A stretch of 30,427 nt of DNA from JAYFRC01 sp034926415 (GTDB lineage: Bacteria > Bacillota > Clostridia > Oscillospirales > Oscillospiraceae): positions 1 through 30,427 of the forward strand of contig JAYFRC010000084.1 in the NCBI GenBank assembly GCA_034926415.1, written 5' to 3'. This document shows positions 21,894 to 29,580 of the stretch, in pieces. The translations under genes were made by a program, and so were the position numbers. The notes below the pieces were generated by a model that searched no databases, was not told where the DNA came from, and saw only the letters and a program-made list of their open reading frames with translations. The first letter of the stretch is position 1; each line of letters opens with the position of its first letter.

Positions 21894-23306
21894 ATGAAAA
21901 TAGTATTCATAACACCCGCGCCGTTTTTAAGGCGTCTTCCTGTGTACAGACTGGGCGGCAAATTTTACGGCCAGTCCAACGCAATTACCGGACCGCTGAT
22001 ACTCGGCGGGATACTCAAGCGCGCCGGGCACGACGTGGAGGTCTACGAGGAGCTCTATGGAAAGGCCGACTACAAAAAGCTGATACCCAAAACCGATATT
22101 TTCTGCTTTTCCATAATGACGTCGAACGCTCCGCGCGCCTACGCTCTCGCTGATATGATACGGAAAACCGGTCACGCCAGAATAATAATGGGCGGAATGC
22201 ATGCCACGGCGCTTCCCGCAGAGGCTCTCGCGCACTGCGATCAGGTCATGGCAGGCGAGGGAGAGAGCTCGATACTTGACGTTGTCGAAGGGCGCAGGAC
22301 TGAAAAGGTCGTCCGCTGCCGCCCGCCTCGCAGTCTCGACGACGTTCCCTTCCCCGACTACTCGATACTAAAAACGCCCTGCAAGAGCGCTAATATACTG
22401 ACCACGCGCGGCTGTCCTTTCCGCTGCACGTTCTGCACCACATCGCGCATGTTCGCGCCGTACCGCCAGAGAAGCGTGGACAGCGTAATCGATGAAATCA
22501 AGGTGTACAAGCGTCTCGGATTCAAATACATGAATTTTGAAGACGACAACTTCACCGCCGACAAGGAGCGCGCCAAGGAGATATGCCGCCGCATGATCGC
22601 GGAAAACCTCCAGTTTAAGGAGACATTCTTCTTTGGACGCACCGACCTCGCCCGTGACGAGGAGCTTCTCGACCTGCTTGCACGCGCGCACCTGACGCGC
22701 GTGCTGATAGGCATAGAATCGCTCAACCAGAAGGCTCTCGACTCTGTCGACAAGCACCAGAGCATAACCGACATCAAAAACGCCGCCGAGGCCTGCCGCC
22801 GCCACGGCATACGCCTCATCGCCAGCATAGTCCTCGGCATAGACGCGGACACGCGCGAGGATATACGCCGTTCCGTCGAGTTTGCCAAATCGATAGACGC
22901 CTACCAGCTCCAGCCCGCCATACTGACGCCGTATCCCGGCACCCCCGTTTACGATCGCTATCTCGCCGACGGCAGACTGCTTGCAATAGACTGGACGCAG
23001 TTCGATATGATGAACGTCACGTTCCAGCCAATGAATATGACCCCCTGGGAGCTTCAGGATGAGTTTTACCACGCGACGAAGCATTTTTACGATTTCAGCT
23101 CCGCCATGCGCATATGGCGCATCTTCGGCTCTGAGTACGGCATAAGGCGCCTCGGGCTCGCGGTCTATGCGCGGCTCGGCACCCTCGGCGCCCATCTAGC
23201 GAGCCGCGTGAAGTCCACCAGCTATTACAAGCTGCGAAACACAGTATGGACCGGACCGTTCAGCGAGGAAGCCTCCGGCGAAAACAGCAGCTCGAGCACA
23301 GCGTGA
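21894..23306 (+). CDS. B12-binding-type radical SAM protein
   Basis: The 470-residue protein has an N-terminal Rossmann-like domain of the cobalamin-binding type (1-140, with GPLILGGILKRAGHDVEVYE and MGGMHATALPAEAL). The radical SAM core follows, with the cluster motif CPFRCTFC (Cys174, Cys178, Cys181), FEDDNFTADKERAKEIC and LIGIESLNQKALDSV. The DxHxxG signature that gives base-off cobalamin binding is not seen, so B12 use is uncertain. A C-terminal extension of about 130 residues (TPWELQDEFYHATKHFYDFS) resembles the tail found in BchE- and DUF4070-like members. The reaction is unknown. The start has AAAGGAG 12 nt upstream. It is divergent from a TetR regulator, its probable controller. Confidence 0.88.
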   Translation: MKIVFITPAPFLRRLPVYRLGGKFYGQSNAITGPLILGGILKRAGHDVEVYEELYGKADYKKLIPKTDIFCFSIMTSNAPRAYALADMIRKTGHARIIMGGMHATALPAEALAHCDQVMAGEGESSILDVVEGRRTEKVVRCRPPRSLDDVPFPDYSILKTPCKSANILTTRGCPFRCTFCTTSRMFAPYRQRSVDSVIDEIKVYKRLGFKYMNFEDDNFTADKERAKEICRRMIAENLQFKETFFFGRTDLARDEELLDLLARAHLTRVLIGIESLNQKALDSVDKHQSITDIKNAAEACRRHGIRLIASIVLGIDADTREDIRRSVEFAKSIDAYQLQPAILTPYPGTPVYDRYLADGRLLAIDWTQFDMMNVTFQPMNMTPWELQDEFYHATKHFYDFSSAMRIWRIFGSEYGIRRLGLAVYARLGTLGAHLASRVKSTSYYKLRNTVWTGPFSEEASGENSSSSTA

Positions 23307-23315
23307 TATAAAAGG

Positions 23316-23347
23316 AAACGCTTTCCGCGTTTGCGGAAAGCGTTTTT
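23316..23347. terminator. Terminator between the radical SAM and ROK kinase genes
   Basis: A perfect 13-bp stem, 23316-23328 with 23333-23345, has a GTTT loop and a T run on the plus side. A weaker T run on the minus side may serve the convergent kinase gene. Confidence 0.87.
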
Positions 23348-23372
23348 GTTTTATGTGTAAAATTTCTTCATG

Positions 23373-24329
23373 TCATCTCGCGTCCCTGAGATTCGCCGCG
23401 CCGATTATTCCCGCGTCGTTGCCAAGCATCGCGATCTTAACGCGCGGTATCGGCACGCGCTCGCCAGCGAAGGCGTGCGTTCTTAAAAATGCGTTGAGCG
23501 GCTCCGTCAGATACTCGCCCTGGGCGCTCACGCCGCCGGAAATCAGCACAATCTCCGGTCTGAACAGATTGACGAGGTCGCATATGCCCTCGCCGAGAAG
23601 CTCGATATACCGCTCCACAACGCGCTTTGCGGCTGCGTCTCCGGCTTTCGCCGCATCGAACGGGAGCTTGCCGTCTATCTTTGACATATCTCCGCCGCAC
23701 ATGACGTTTATAAGGCTGTCAGCGTTTTCCGCGGCGGCGCGCCTCGCGTCGCGTATGAGGGCAGTCGCGCCGCAATACGCCTCAAAGCAACCGCGTCTTC
23801 CGCAGGTGCATTGTTCGCCGCCCGCGACAAGTATGATATGCCCGAACTCGGCTCCGCCGAGCCCTCCTCCGGCAAATATCTTTCCGCCAAATACGGCTCC
23901 GCCGCCCACACCCGTTCCGAGCGTCAGCAAAAGCGCGCTGGCGCAGTTTTTCGCCGCTCCCGCGATATACTCGCCGAGCGCCGCGCAGTCTGCGTCGTTG
24001 CCGAGATAGACCGGCATCCCCGCGCGCGCCGAGACCGCTTTGACAATTGGAATTTTTTCCCATCCCAGGTTCCCCGCAAAATCGACCGTTCCCGCTTTTG
24101 CGTCCACGGTCCCGGGGCTTCCTATGCCGATATACGCGCGGTCCCCTTTTCCGCCGGCGGCCTTCAGCACGTCGAGCGCGGCTGTTGCAATATCGTCCGC
24201 TATGGCTTCCCAGCCTCGCTGCGGCAGCGTTTTGCGCGTGACGCGGGCGATGATATTGTTCTTTTCGTCGACCGCACCGACCTTGATGTTCGTTCCGCCC
24301 AGGTCGACTCCGACCCGATAGTCCGCCAT
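23373..24329 (-). CDS. ROK-family sugar kinase (glucokinase-like)
   Basis: I start at ATG 24329, one base after the stop of the upstream gene, since the protein then begins MADYRVGVDLGGTNIKVG as in this family; a longer frame to 24356 overlaps that gene. The 318-residue protein has the phosphate-binding GGTN, the catalytic Asp in LGNDADCAALGE, TLGTGVGGG, and the ROK zinc motif CTCGRRGCFEAYCG. Length and motifs fit glucokinase, phosphorylating glucose with ATP; N-acetylmannosamine or another sugar is possible. No sugar transporter is nearby. Confidence 0.9.
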   Translation of the reverse strand: MADYRVGVDLGGTNIKVGAVDEKNNIIARVTRKTLPQRGWEAIADDIATAALDVLKAAGGKGDRAYIGIGSPGTVDAKAGTVDFAGNLGWEKIPIVKAVSARAGMPVYLGNDADCAALGEYIAGAAKNCASALLLTLGTGVGGGAVFGGKIFAGGGLGGAEFGHIILVAGGEQCTCGRRGCFEAYCGATALIRDARRAAAENADSLINVMCGGDMSKIDGKLPFDAAKAGDAAAKRVVERYIELLGEGICDLVNLFRPEIVLISGGVSAQGEYLTEPLNAFLRTHAFAGERVPIPRVKIAMLGNDAGIIGAANLRDAR

Positions 24330-24330
24330 A

Positions 24331-24966
24331 TCAGTAGCCGAGCTCCTGCCCGACAAGTATCACGTGTATGCGTCCGGCAACTCTTCCGCGGCGCGTTATA
24401 ACGGTGTTGCAGCAAATGCAGTCCGGGCTCTGGCAGTCCGAGCATTTCCCCGTCAGAGTGCATGGCGTAGCGCAGCCAAGGCGCACCGCGTTGAGTGGCG
24501 CGGCGATACGGCGCATGCGCGCTTCGGCCTCGCCGGTATCGAGCACGACCTTGTTCATTCCCGCGATAATAACGACCTTTTCCGGCCCAAAAATGAGCGA
24601 CGACACGCGGTTTCCCGATCCGTCGACATTGTAGAGCTGTCCGTCCATCGTTATCGCGTTCGTGCTCATAAAATAGCAGTCGCATGCGCTGACCTTCGCG
24701 AAAAATTCGCGGCTCTCGGAGGGGGCGAAATCCTTTCTCCGCTCAAGCACGGTACAGCCCGCGTCGGCCGCGGCTTTCATCATGCCTATCTCGCCAAGCG
24801 TCATGCTTCCTCCACTCGACACGGTCATGCCCGGCTTCAAAAACGCCAGAGCCTGACGCACGGCATCCTCGCCCGTGGCGGCGAAGCTGCCGTCCATATT
24901 CCTTTTGCGAAGAGCGTTTATAACGGTCTCCGCCGCGGCTTTATCGTATTTTTCCTTTGGCGTCAC
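24331..24966 (-). CDS. LUD-domain protein (LutC/YkgG type) with Cys-rich C-terminus
   Basis: The start is GTG 24966, since GGAGG lies 8 nt upstream (24975-24979); the frame extends to 25050 with no better site. The 211-residue protein opens VTPKEKYDKAAAETVINALR and carries the LUD features VSSGGSMTLGEIG, VSACDCYFMSTNAITMDG and LIFGPEKVVIIAGMNKV. The last 50 residues hold a cluster of eight cysteines (CATPCTLTGKC, then DCQSPDCICC), which may bind metal or an Fe-S cluster. LUD proteins take part in lactate oxidation in other bacteria, but the LutA and LutB partners are absent, so the role here is open. It is followed directly by the ROK kinase gene. Confidence 0.83.
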   Translation of the reverse strand: MTPKEKYDKAAAETVINALRKRNMDGSFAATGEDAVRQALAFLKPGMTVSSGGSMTLGEIGMMKAAADAGCTVLERRKDFAPSESREFFAKVSACDCYFMSTNAITMDGQLYNVDGSGNRVSSLIFGPEKVVIIAGMNKVVLDTGEAEARMRRIAAPLNAVRLGCATPCTLTGKCSDCQSPDCICCNTVITRRGRVAGRIHVILVGQELGY

Positions 24967-25020
24967 AGCGCATTCCTCCATATCTCTAGTACGTCTTAAA
25001 AAGGTTTTCATCCTTCGTAT

Positions 25021-25050
25021 ATAATAAACCAGAAAAGCTCGGCGTGTCAA
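25021..25050 (-). promoter_or_regulatory. Promoter of the LUD-ROK pair
   Basis: On the minus strand a perfect TTGACA (25050-25045), an 18-bp spacer and TATTAT (25026-25021) lie upstream of the LUD gene. The -35 box overlaps the stop codon of the preceding SSB-like gene. Confidence 0.7.
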
Positions 25051-25652
25051 TCGTCCTCCGGCTCTATCAGGCGCATCACCGATACCTCAAAAGCCGTCCG
25101 CTCCTCCGTTCCCGTCTCCGTTGCCTTTGAATATCTGCGGCTCTGCACCCTGCCCTCGAGCTTTAGTGTTTTCCCGACAGTGCGTTCCGCCACGCGCGCC
25201 GCTATCGCGCCCCATGCTATGCACGGCAGATAGTCTGCGCGGCCGTACGGGCGGTTCACGGCCAGCATTACGTCGCAGATATCGCGGCCGAGCGGTGTGC
25301 GCCTTAGCGTCGGAGCCTTGCATATTGCGCCGCCGAGCGTTATTTCGTTTGAGTCCTCCCCGGTGTCGTCGGGCTCGATCGTTCTCGCCAGCGCCGTTAT
25401 GACGAGCCTGCTTCCCTTTCCGCTCCTGTTGTTGTAGGAGCGCAGCTGTCCCGTCACGTGAAGACGCGCGGACGGAGACACAAGCGCGAGCTTTTCCTCG
25501 GCTATGACTACGTTGATGCGGTCGGTTTGTCCCGAAAGCCGCCTCACCCCAAGCGGAAATACGAAAAACTTTTCTCCGTGATTGCTGTGCGACAGCTCAG
25601 GCGCGGCCTCTGCCGTGCCCGTAAGAGCGAGAGAGTTGAGATATATTTCCAT
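25047..25652 (-). CDS. Single-strand DNA-binding-like protein with two OB folds
   Basis: The 201-residue protein seems to contain two tandem OB-fold units. The first (1-92) reads MEIYLNSLALTGTAEAAPEL and ends ITALARTIEP; the second (about 103-199) reads NEITLGGAICKAPTLRRTPL, then ICDVMLAVNRPYGRADYLPC and WGAIAARVAERTVGKTLKLE, which is close to the core of SSB proteins. It lacks the flexible Gly-rich tail and acidic DDDIPF tip of normal SSB, ending in LIEPEDD, so it is probably not the main replication SSB. The ribosome binding site is weak. A role in competence, plasmid maintenance or primosome work is possible, but nothing nearby points to one. Confidence 0.75.
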   Translation of the reverse strand: MEIYLNSLALTGTAEAAPELSHSNHGEKFFVFPLGVRRLSGQTDRINVVIAEEKLALVSPSARLHVTGQLRSYNNRSGKGSRLVITALARTIEPDDTGEDSNEITLGGAICKAPTLRRTPLGRDICDVMLAVNRPYGRADYLPCIAWGAIAARVAERTVGKTLKLEGRVQSRRYSKATETGTEERTAFEVSVMRLIEPEDD

Positions 25653-25757
25653 AAGCGCACCATTCCCCGTTTCTCAAACCCGTCCGCGCGGGCTTTGTAT
25701 GAGACACTATATGCGGGTTTGTCCGGTTCTATGCCGCAGGCACACTTTCAATTTCTG

Positions 25758-25787
25758 TTGTTTTGCGATCATATAATGTGATACAAT
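25758..25787 (+). promoter_or_regulatory. Promoter of the DUF5662-like gene
   Basis: TTGTTT (25758-25763), an 18-bp spacer and TACAAT (25782-25787) with an extended -10 TG (25779-25780) fit a sigma-A promoter. A second -10 candidate, TATAAT, lies at 25772-25777 without a good -35. Confidence 0.55.
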
Positions 25788-25811
25788 AAGGAACAAAGGA
25801 AGTGAAGGTCC

Positions 25812-26348
25812 GTGCACCCCATAAAGCATTTTAACACCATAACCCGCCACAGGATGCTTGTGGCCGGATACTGCTTCCGCCTCGGCCTTTACCGTCAGGG
25901 ACTCACGCACGATCTGTCGAAATATTCGCCCGTCGAATTCTGGGCCGGAGCAAAGTACTACACCGGCACCTGCAGCCCGAACAACGGCGAGCGCCTTGAA
26001 AACGGATACAGCCTCGCCTGGCTCCACCATAAGGGACGCAACCGCCACCACCTCGAATACTGGATAGATTACAGCATGGAGGAGGGGCATGAAATGATGG
26101 GGCTCGAGATGCCCGTAAAATATGTTGCCGAGATGTTCTGCGACCGCGTCGCCGCCTGCAGGGTCTACCGCGGCAAAAAATACACGGACGCCGACGCATA
26201 TAATTACTATATGAACTCGAAAAAGCACTACATGCTTCATCCCAAGACCGCCGCGCTGCTTGAGTCCATGCTTATAACTCTGCGGGACCACGGCGAGGAT
26301 GAGGCGTTCGCATATATCAAAAAAGAAATCCTTGGGAATCGGAACTGA
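25812..26348 (+). CDS. DUF5662-like protein of unknown function
   Basis: The 178-residue protein starts at GTG 25812, about 10 nt after AAGGAAG. It has conserved-looking acid and His groups, LTHDLSKYSP (31-40), WLHHKGRNRHHLEYWIDY (70-87) and KKHYMLHP near 136, which look like a metal site of the HD-phosphohydrolase sort. From memory these features match DUF5662, a family common in gut Firmicutes and without assigned activity. It has no signal peptide or membrane helix, so it is cytoplasmic. It is a single-gene unit with its own promoter and a shared terminator. Confidence 0.75.
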   Translation: MHPIKHFNTITRHRMLVAGYCFRLGLYRQGLTHDLSKYSPVEFWAGAKYYTGTCSPNNGERLENGYSLAWLHHKGRNRHHLEYWIDYSMEEGHEMMGLEMPVKYVAEMFCDRVAACRVYRGKKYTDADAYNYYMNSKKHYMLHPKTAALLESMLITLRDHGEDEAFAYIKKEILGNRN

Positions 26349-26393
26349 CCGATATACAGGAAGTCAGCACTGAGTATTTATTTTGTCGGACAT

Positions 26394-26436
26394 AAAAGCC
26401 CTGAAGCCGGACATCTGAGTCGGCTCCCGGGCTTTT
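26394..26436. terminator. Bidirectional terminator between the DUF5662-like and Rrf2 genes
   Basis: AAAAGCCC (26394-26401) pairs with GGGCTTTT (26429-26436), and an inner AGCCG/CGGCT stem (26405-26409 with 26421-26425) extends it. A and T runs lie on both sides. Confidence 0.75.
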
Positions 26437-26489
26437 ATTGTTTTTATATGCAAAAATTTCTGCGCGGACGCGCCCGTCTCCGCCCGCGC

Positions 26490-26906
26490 TTATTTCTTCT
26501 CCCCGTCCACGAGCGCCTTGAGCGTGAAGGCGTCGACGTACTCGTTTATCACGTCGTCGAGTCCCTGCCAGAATCCAAGCGTCACGCACCTGTCGCAGCG
26601 CGGGCATTGGTTTATCTCGTCCGTGAGGCACGCCACCGGCGCAAGGCTCCCCTCCGTCGCGCGCAGTATATCGCCCACGGTGACGCTCTCCGCCGGTTTT
26701 GCAAGGCGGTAGCCGCCCATATTTCCGCGCAGGCTGCGAAGATATCCCGCGCGGGTAAGCGGCGGTATTATCTGCTCGAGGTACTTGACCGTGACGCCCT
26801 GGCGCTCTGATATGTCGCGCAGAGGTATAAAGCTCTCCCCGTCGTCGTGCTCCGCAAGGTCTATCATGACCCGCAGCGCATAGCGTCCTTTTGTTGATAT
26901 TCTCAT
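26490..26906 (-). CDS. Rrf2-family regulator of the IscR type, probably Fe-S binding
   Basis: The start is ATG 26906, preceded by AAAGGAGCGGAGG; the frame extends 7 residues further. The 138-residue protein begins MRISTKGRYALRVMIDLAEH, the hallmark Rrf2 winged helix, followed by VTVKYLEQIIPPLTRAGYLRSLRG and GGYRLAKP. Four cysteines (93, 101, 104, 107; ACLTDEINQCPRCDRCVTLG) lie where IscR holds its 2Fe-2S ligands, and Cys101 and Cys107 keep the IscR spacing of five residues. It may thus sense Fe-S status, oxygen or NO. No isc, suf or cysteine genes follow it here, so its targets must lie elsewhere. A palindrome in its own promoter suggests autoregulation. Confidence 0.9.
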   Translation of the reverse strand: MRISTKGRYALRVMIDLAEHDDGESFIPLRDISERQGVTVKYLEQIIPPLTRAGYLRSLRGNMGGYRLAKPAESVTVGDILRATEGSLAPVACLTDEINQCPRCDRCVTLGFWQGLDDVINEYVDAFTLKALVDGEKK

Positions 26907-26946
26907 ACCTCCGCTCCTTTCCGGCAAGCTCCGTTTCGTTTTTCAT

Positions 26947-26975
26947 ATATTACCATATGAATAGTAGGATTTCAA
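26947..26975 (-). promoter_or_regulatory. Promoter and possible operator of the Rrf2 gene
   Basis: On the minus strand TTGAAA (26975-26970), a 17-bp spacer and TAATAT (26952-26947) form the promoter. The imperfect palindrome TACCAT-ATGA-ATAGTA (26951-26966) fills the spacer and touches the -10 box, the usual place for Rrf2 autoregulation. Confidence 0.65.
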
Positions 26976-27030
26976 GTGGGAGCCGCATAAAGCGGTGCGG
27001 CGGGAGTACGCTCCTGGCCCGCGCTTTTCG

Positions 27031-27828
27031 TCAGGCGTTTCCCGCCGTCAGACGGCGCCCGCGGTCGAGCAGAAAGCGGCGGTGATATTTGAGCTTTGCA
27101 TAGCGAAGCACCCGCTCGAGATAAACGGCGTCGTAGATTCCGCCGACGACGCCGACTATCGGCACTCCCTGCAAAAATTTCATATACAGCAGCTCGCCGG
27201 AAAGCCGCGTCGACGCCGCGGCTATCTGCCTGTCGCGGCGGTAGCCTTCCGGCAGCGCTCCCCGGTCAATGAACTCGTTTATCTCCGCGTTTCCGCGCTT
27301 AAGGTCGTCGCCGACGGAGAGCGAAGTCTCGATGAGCTTGAGGATAAAATATTTCTCCGCCTCGCTTTCGTAGGAATATCCGTAGCGCAGGGCGATTTCA
27401 TATACGCTCCGCAGGAGCACGCCCGTGAACAGCGGTATGTCGGGCAGCCCTATGCCGAGAAATCCGAGCCCCACGCCTTCAGCCCCAGAGATGAGCAGGC
27501 TTGCGCTTCCAGCGGCGTCGGCGCGCTTTGAAAACCCGCGCAGGTTCTTTCTGTCCTCGCGCAGGTCCGCGGCATATTCGTGTACCTTGTATCTGCGTTC
27601 CGTTCCGGCGCGGTCGTATGTCTTTTCGATTATTCCCGTTCCCTTTTCGAATATTACTCCGAAAGCCTTGGCAAACGCCGAGTCCAGCGTCGAGTGGAGC
27701 GTGGGCGGCACCTTATCCGCCAGGAATCGGTTTATGACCGACGTCTTTCTCTCCGTAGCCTCGAGGATAAAAGCTCGCTCGCGCTTTTGCAGTTCGTTCC
27801 ATTCGCGGTGTCGCGGACTGATTTTCAT
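27031..27828 (-). CDS. EcsC-family protein
   Basis: The start is ATG 27828, with GGAGGT 6 nt upstream; the open frame runs to 27927 through the promoter. The 265-residue protein opens MKISPRHREWNELQKRERAF and has a Gly-rich central segment GAEGVGLGFLGIGLPDIPLF and a later LQGVPIVGVVGGIYDAVYLE, both typical of EcsC-family proteins. EcsC is named from the B. subtilis ecsABC locus, but its function is unknown, and no EcsA/B transporter is present here. The two Gly-rich segments may sit on or in the membrane. Its own promoter lies 55 bp upstream. Confidence 0.85.
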   Translation of the reverse strand: MKISPRHREWNELQKRERAFILEATERKTSVINRFLADKVPPTLHSTLDSAFAKAFGVIFEKGTGIIEKTYDRAGTERRYKVHEYAADLREDRKNLRGFSKRADAAGSASLLISGAEGVGLGFLGIGLPDIPLFTGVLLRSVYEIALRYGYSYESEAEKYFILKLIETSLSVGDDLKRGNAEINEFIDRGALPEGYRRDRQIAAASTRLSGELLYMKFLQGVPIVGVVGGIYDAVYLERVLRYAKLKYHRRFLLDRGRRLTAGNA

Positions 27829-27882
27829 AACATACCTCCGTAAAGCAGCGGTCCATTGTTTAATATTGTTATTATTGCCGCC

Positions 27883-27911
27883 ATTATACCCGAAACCCCT
27901 CCATCTTTCAA
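27883..27911 (-). promoter_or_regulatory. Promoter of the EcsC-family gene
   Basis: On the minus strand TTGAAA (27911-27906), a 17-bp spacer and a perfect TATAAT (27888-27883) form a strong promoter. It is divergent from the candidate promoter at 27932-27960. Confidence 0.78.
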
Positions 27912-27931
27912 TCGTCCCAAACGGCACAATC

Positions 27932-27960
27932 TTGCCGAATCGTCGCCGTTATGCTATTAT
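27932..27960 (+). promoter_or_regulatory. Candidate promoter of the small gene
   Basis: TTGCCG (27932-27937), a 17-bp spacer and TATTAT (27955-27960) match sigma-A boxes at four and five of six positions. Confidence 0.5.
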
Positions 27961-27992
27961 TTTGTTATATTCCAAAATATGGAGGCGCAATA

Positions 27993-28175
27993 ATGCGAGT
28001 GGAAAGCACAGTCCGCCCGAAACTTATCCGCGCCCCAAAAGTTCCGATTGGAAAAGAAATAACGGTTTCTCTTTCTTTCGCGCCTAAAGTCTTGCGCGTG
28101 CATCAGAAAAATGGTATATTATGTAATGTGAATCACCTTTCATTTTGCGTAGGCGCGTTCCCCACCAGGCTATAA
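27993..28175 (+). CDS. Possible small protein gene of 60 residues
   Basis: A 60-residue frame starts at ATG 27993 with a full GGAGG (27981-27985) 7 nt upstream and a promoter-like site 33 bp before that. The product (MRVESTVRPKLIRAPKVPIG, ending VNHLSFCVGAFPTRL) is basic, has no signal peptide or membrane helix, and matches no family I know. Against it, the hydrolase promoter (28092-28120) lies inside the frame and the base composition is unlike the nearby genes. It may instead be a leader RNA or a spurious frame. Confidence 0.35.
   Translation: MRVESTVRPKLIRAPKVPIGKEITVSLSFAPKVLRVHQKNGILCNVNHLSFCVGAFPTRL
28092..28120 (+). promoter_or_regulatory. Promoter of the alpha/beta hydrolase gene
   Basis: TTGCGC (28092-28097), a 17-bp spacer and TATATT (28115-28120) precede the AAGGAG site at 28195-28200, giving a leader of about 85 nt. 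Confidence 0.6.
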
Positions 28176-28211
28176 AAACATATTATTTTTATCCAAGGAG
28201 AGTGTGTGCAA

Positions 28212-29243
28212 ATGCTGAATAAACTATCAGTCAAAACGAGGCGTCAGGAAAGTGTGGCTTATATCCGCCTCGGCGACAAGGCCGGCAAAAAGATACTGTT
28301 CGTCCACGGCAACGTTTCCGCATCTGGCTTCTATCTTCCCTTGATGGAGCGGCTCAAGGACAAGTACGACGTCATAGCCGTCGACCTGAACGGCTACGGC
28401 CAGACGTCGCCGCGCCCGATAAATGCGGCTACCGCCTATCAGGACTGGAGTGAGGATATCGACGCCTTTGCCGATGCGATAGGGCTCGATAAATTTACCA
28501 TCTGCGGCTGGTCTCTCGGTGGCGGCGTTGTGATGAAGTACGCCATAAACCACTCCGACAGGCTCGAGAAGATAATGTTCATCGCACCCTCGTCCCCGTT
28601 CGGCTTCGGAGGAACGTACGGCGAGGACGGCAAAATGTTCGACGAGCGCGGCGTCGGCTCCGCCGGCGGCTTCGTCAATCAGGATTTTCTCAAAGCTCTC
28701 GCGGCGAAGGACCTCGGCGACGGCCCCAGCTCGCCGCGGACCATACTCAACAACCATTATTTCAAGCCCGGCTTCCGCGTAAGCCGCGATATCGAGGATA
28801 TGTTTATCGGAGAGATGCTCGAGACCAAGATTGGCGAGGACTATTACGGCGGTGATTACGTGGCTTACGATAAATTCCCCTATGTGCTCCCCGGAACAAA
28901 GGGCACGAACAACTCCCTCGCCCCGCAGTACGCGAACGTGAGCGCCATAGCGGATATCCCTAATAAGCCTGATATCCTGTGGTTCCGCGGCGACAGCGAC
29001 AATCTCGTCAGCGACCAGTCGGTCTACGACCTCCCCATGCTCGGCAAGCTCGGCCTCCTTCCCGGCTACCCCGGAGAGGATGTCATGCCGCCCCAGCCCA
29101 TGGTCTCCCAGACAAGGTATGTGTTTGAAAAATACAAGCGCAACGGCGGACATTACGAGGAGTTCGTGCTCGAAAATTCCGGCCACGGCTGCCATATCGA
29201 GCGCGAGGACGATTTTGTCCGCATCGTGCGTGAAAAGGTGTAA
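28212..29243 (+). CDS. Alpha/beta hydrolase
   Basis: The 343-residue protein has the fold's main marks: the oxyanion-hole segment ILFVHGNVSASGFYLPLMER (28-47), the nucleophile elbow GWSLGG with Ser101, an acid region (ILWFRGDSDNLVSD), and the catalytic His in ENSGHGCHIE near 325-328. A cap region of about 90 residues (SPFGFGGTYGEDGKMF onward) would decide the substrate, which I cannot name. There is no signal peptide. ATG 28212 is 11 nt from AAGGAG; GTG 28206 in the same frame is the alternative start. It probably forms an operon with the small gene that follows after 46 bp. Confidence 0.9.
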   Translation: MLNKLSVKTRRQESVAYIRLGDKAGKKILFVHGNVSASGFYLPLMERLKDKYDVIAVDLNGYGQTSPRPINAATAYQDWSEDIDAFADAIGLDKFTICGWSLGGGVVMKYAINHSDRLEKIMFIAPSSPFGFGGTYGEDGKMFDERGVGSAGGFVNQDFLKALAAKDLGDGPSSPRTILNNHYFKPGFRVSRDIEDMFIGEMLETKIGEDYYGGDYVAYDKFPYVLPGTKGTNNSLAPQYANVSAIADIPNKPDILWFRGDSDNLVSDQSVYDLPMLGKLGLLPGYPGEDVMPPQPMVSQTRYVFEKYKRNGGHYEEFVLENSGHGCHIEREDDFVRIVREKV

Positions 29244-29289
29244 ACCGCCGTTTTCCACAGTGCGCAAAATTGAAAGGAGCAATATTACC

Positions 29290-29532
29290 TTGTTCAATAT
29301 CGATAAGTATTATGCGAGCATAGATTATCAGAACGCTCTTATGCGGTATGGAGCATATACAGAGGATGAGCTTGCGAAGATCATCAGCGAAAGTGACGAC
29401 TGGGATGTAATGGCTCTTTGCTGGCTCTGCCATCTTGCGGATATGGATGAACAATACGCCGCCTCCGACGCTGATAATTATCTCGACGTCGCGCGCGCCG
29501 CCGCCGCCAAGCTCAATGTTGACATCGGATAA
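29290..29532 (+). CDS. Small acidic protein of unknown function
   Basis: I start at TTG 29290, with AAAGGAG (29273-29279) 10 nt upstream; the longer open frame is only a shadow of the hydrolase gene. The 80-residue protein (MFNIDKYYASIDYQNALMRY at its start, then TEDELAKIISESDDWD) is acidic and helical, with no signal peptide. I do not recognise a family. The good ribosome binding site, codon use like its neighbours, and a strong terminator 12 bp after the stop support a real gene, probably co-transcribed with the hydrolase. Confidence 0.75.
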   Translation: MFNIDKYYASIDYQNALMRYGAYTEDELAKIISESDDWDVMALCWLCHLADMDEQYAASDADNYLDVARAAAAKLNVDIG

Positions 29533-29544
29533 AATTGAACGTGC

Positions 29545-29580
29545 AAAACTAAAGCCCGCCTAACGGCGGGCTTTAGTTTT
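29545..29580 (+). terminator. Terminator of the hydrolase operon
   Basis: A perfect 16-bp stem, 29545-29560 with 29565-29580, has a TAAC loop and AAAA/TTTT ends. It is the longest perfect stem in the window. Confidence 0.93.

Noticed and set aside
22368..23195. A 275-codon minus-strand frame opposite the radical SAM gene
   Set aside because: It is an antisense shadow; the plus strand has the Cys motif and a start with AAAGGAG.
26976..27030. Terminator after the EcsC-family gene
   Set aside because: A GCCGCA/TGCGGC stem exists on the minus strand but is not followed by a T run, so read-through into the Rrf2 gene remains possible.
28227..29297. A 356-codon open frame on the minus strand opposite the alpha/beta hydrolase gene
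   Set aside because: It mirrors the hydrolase codons, has no ribosome binding site and resembles no protein; the plus-strand gene has clear catalytic motifs.
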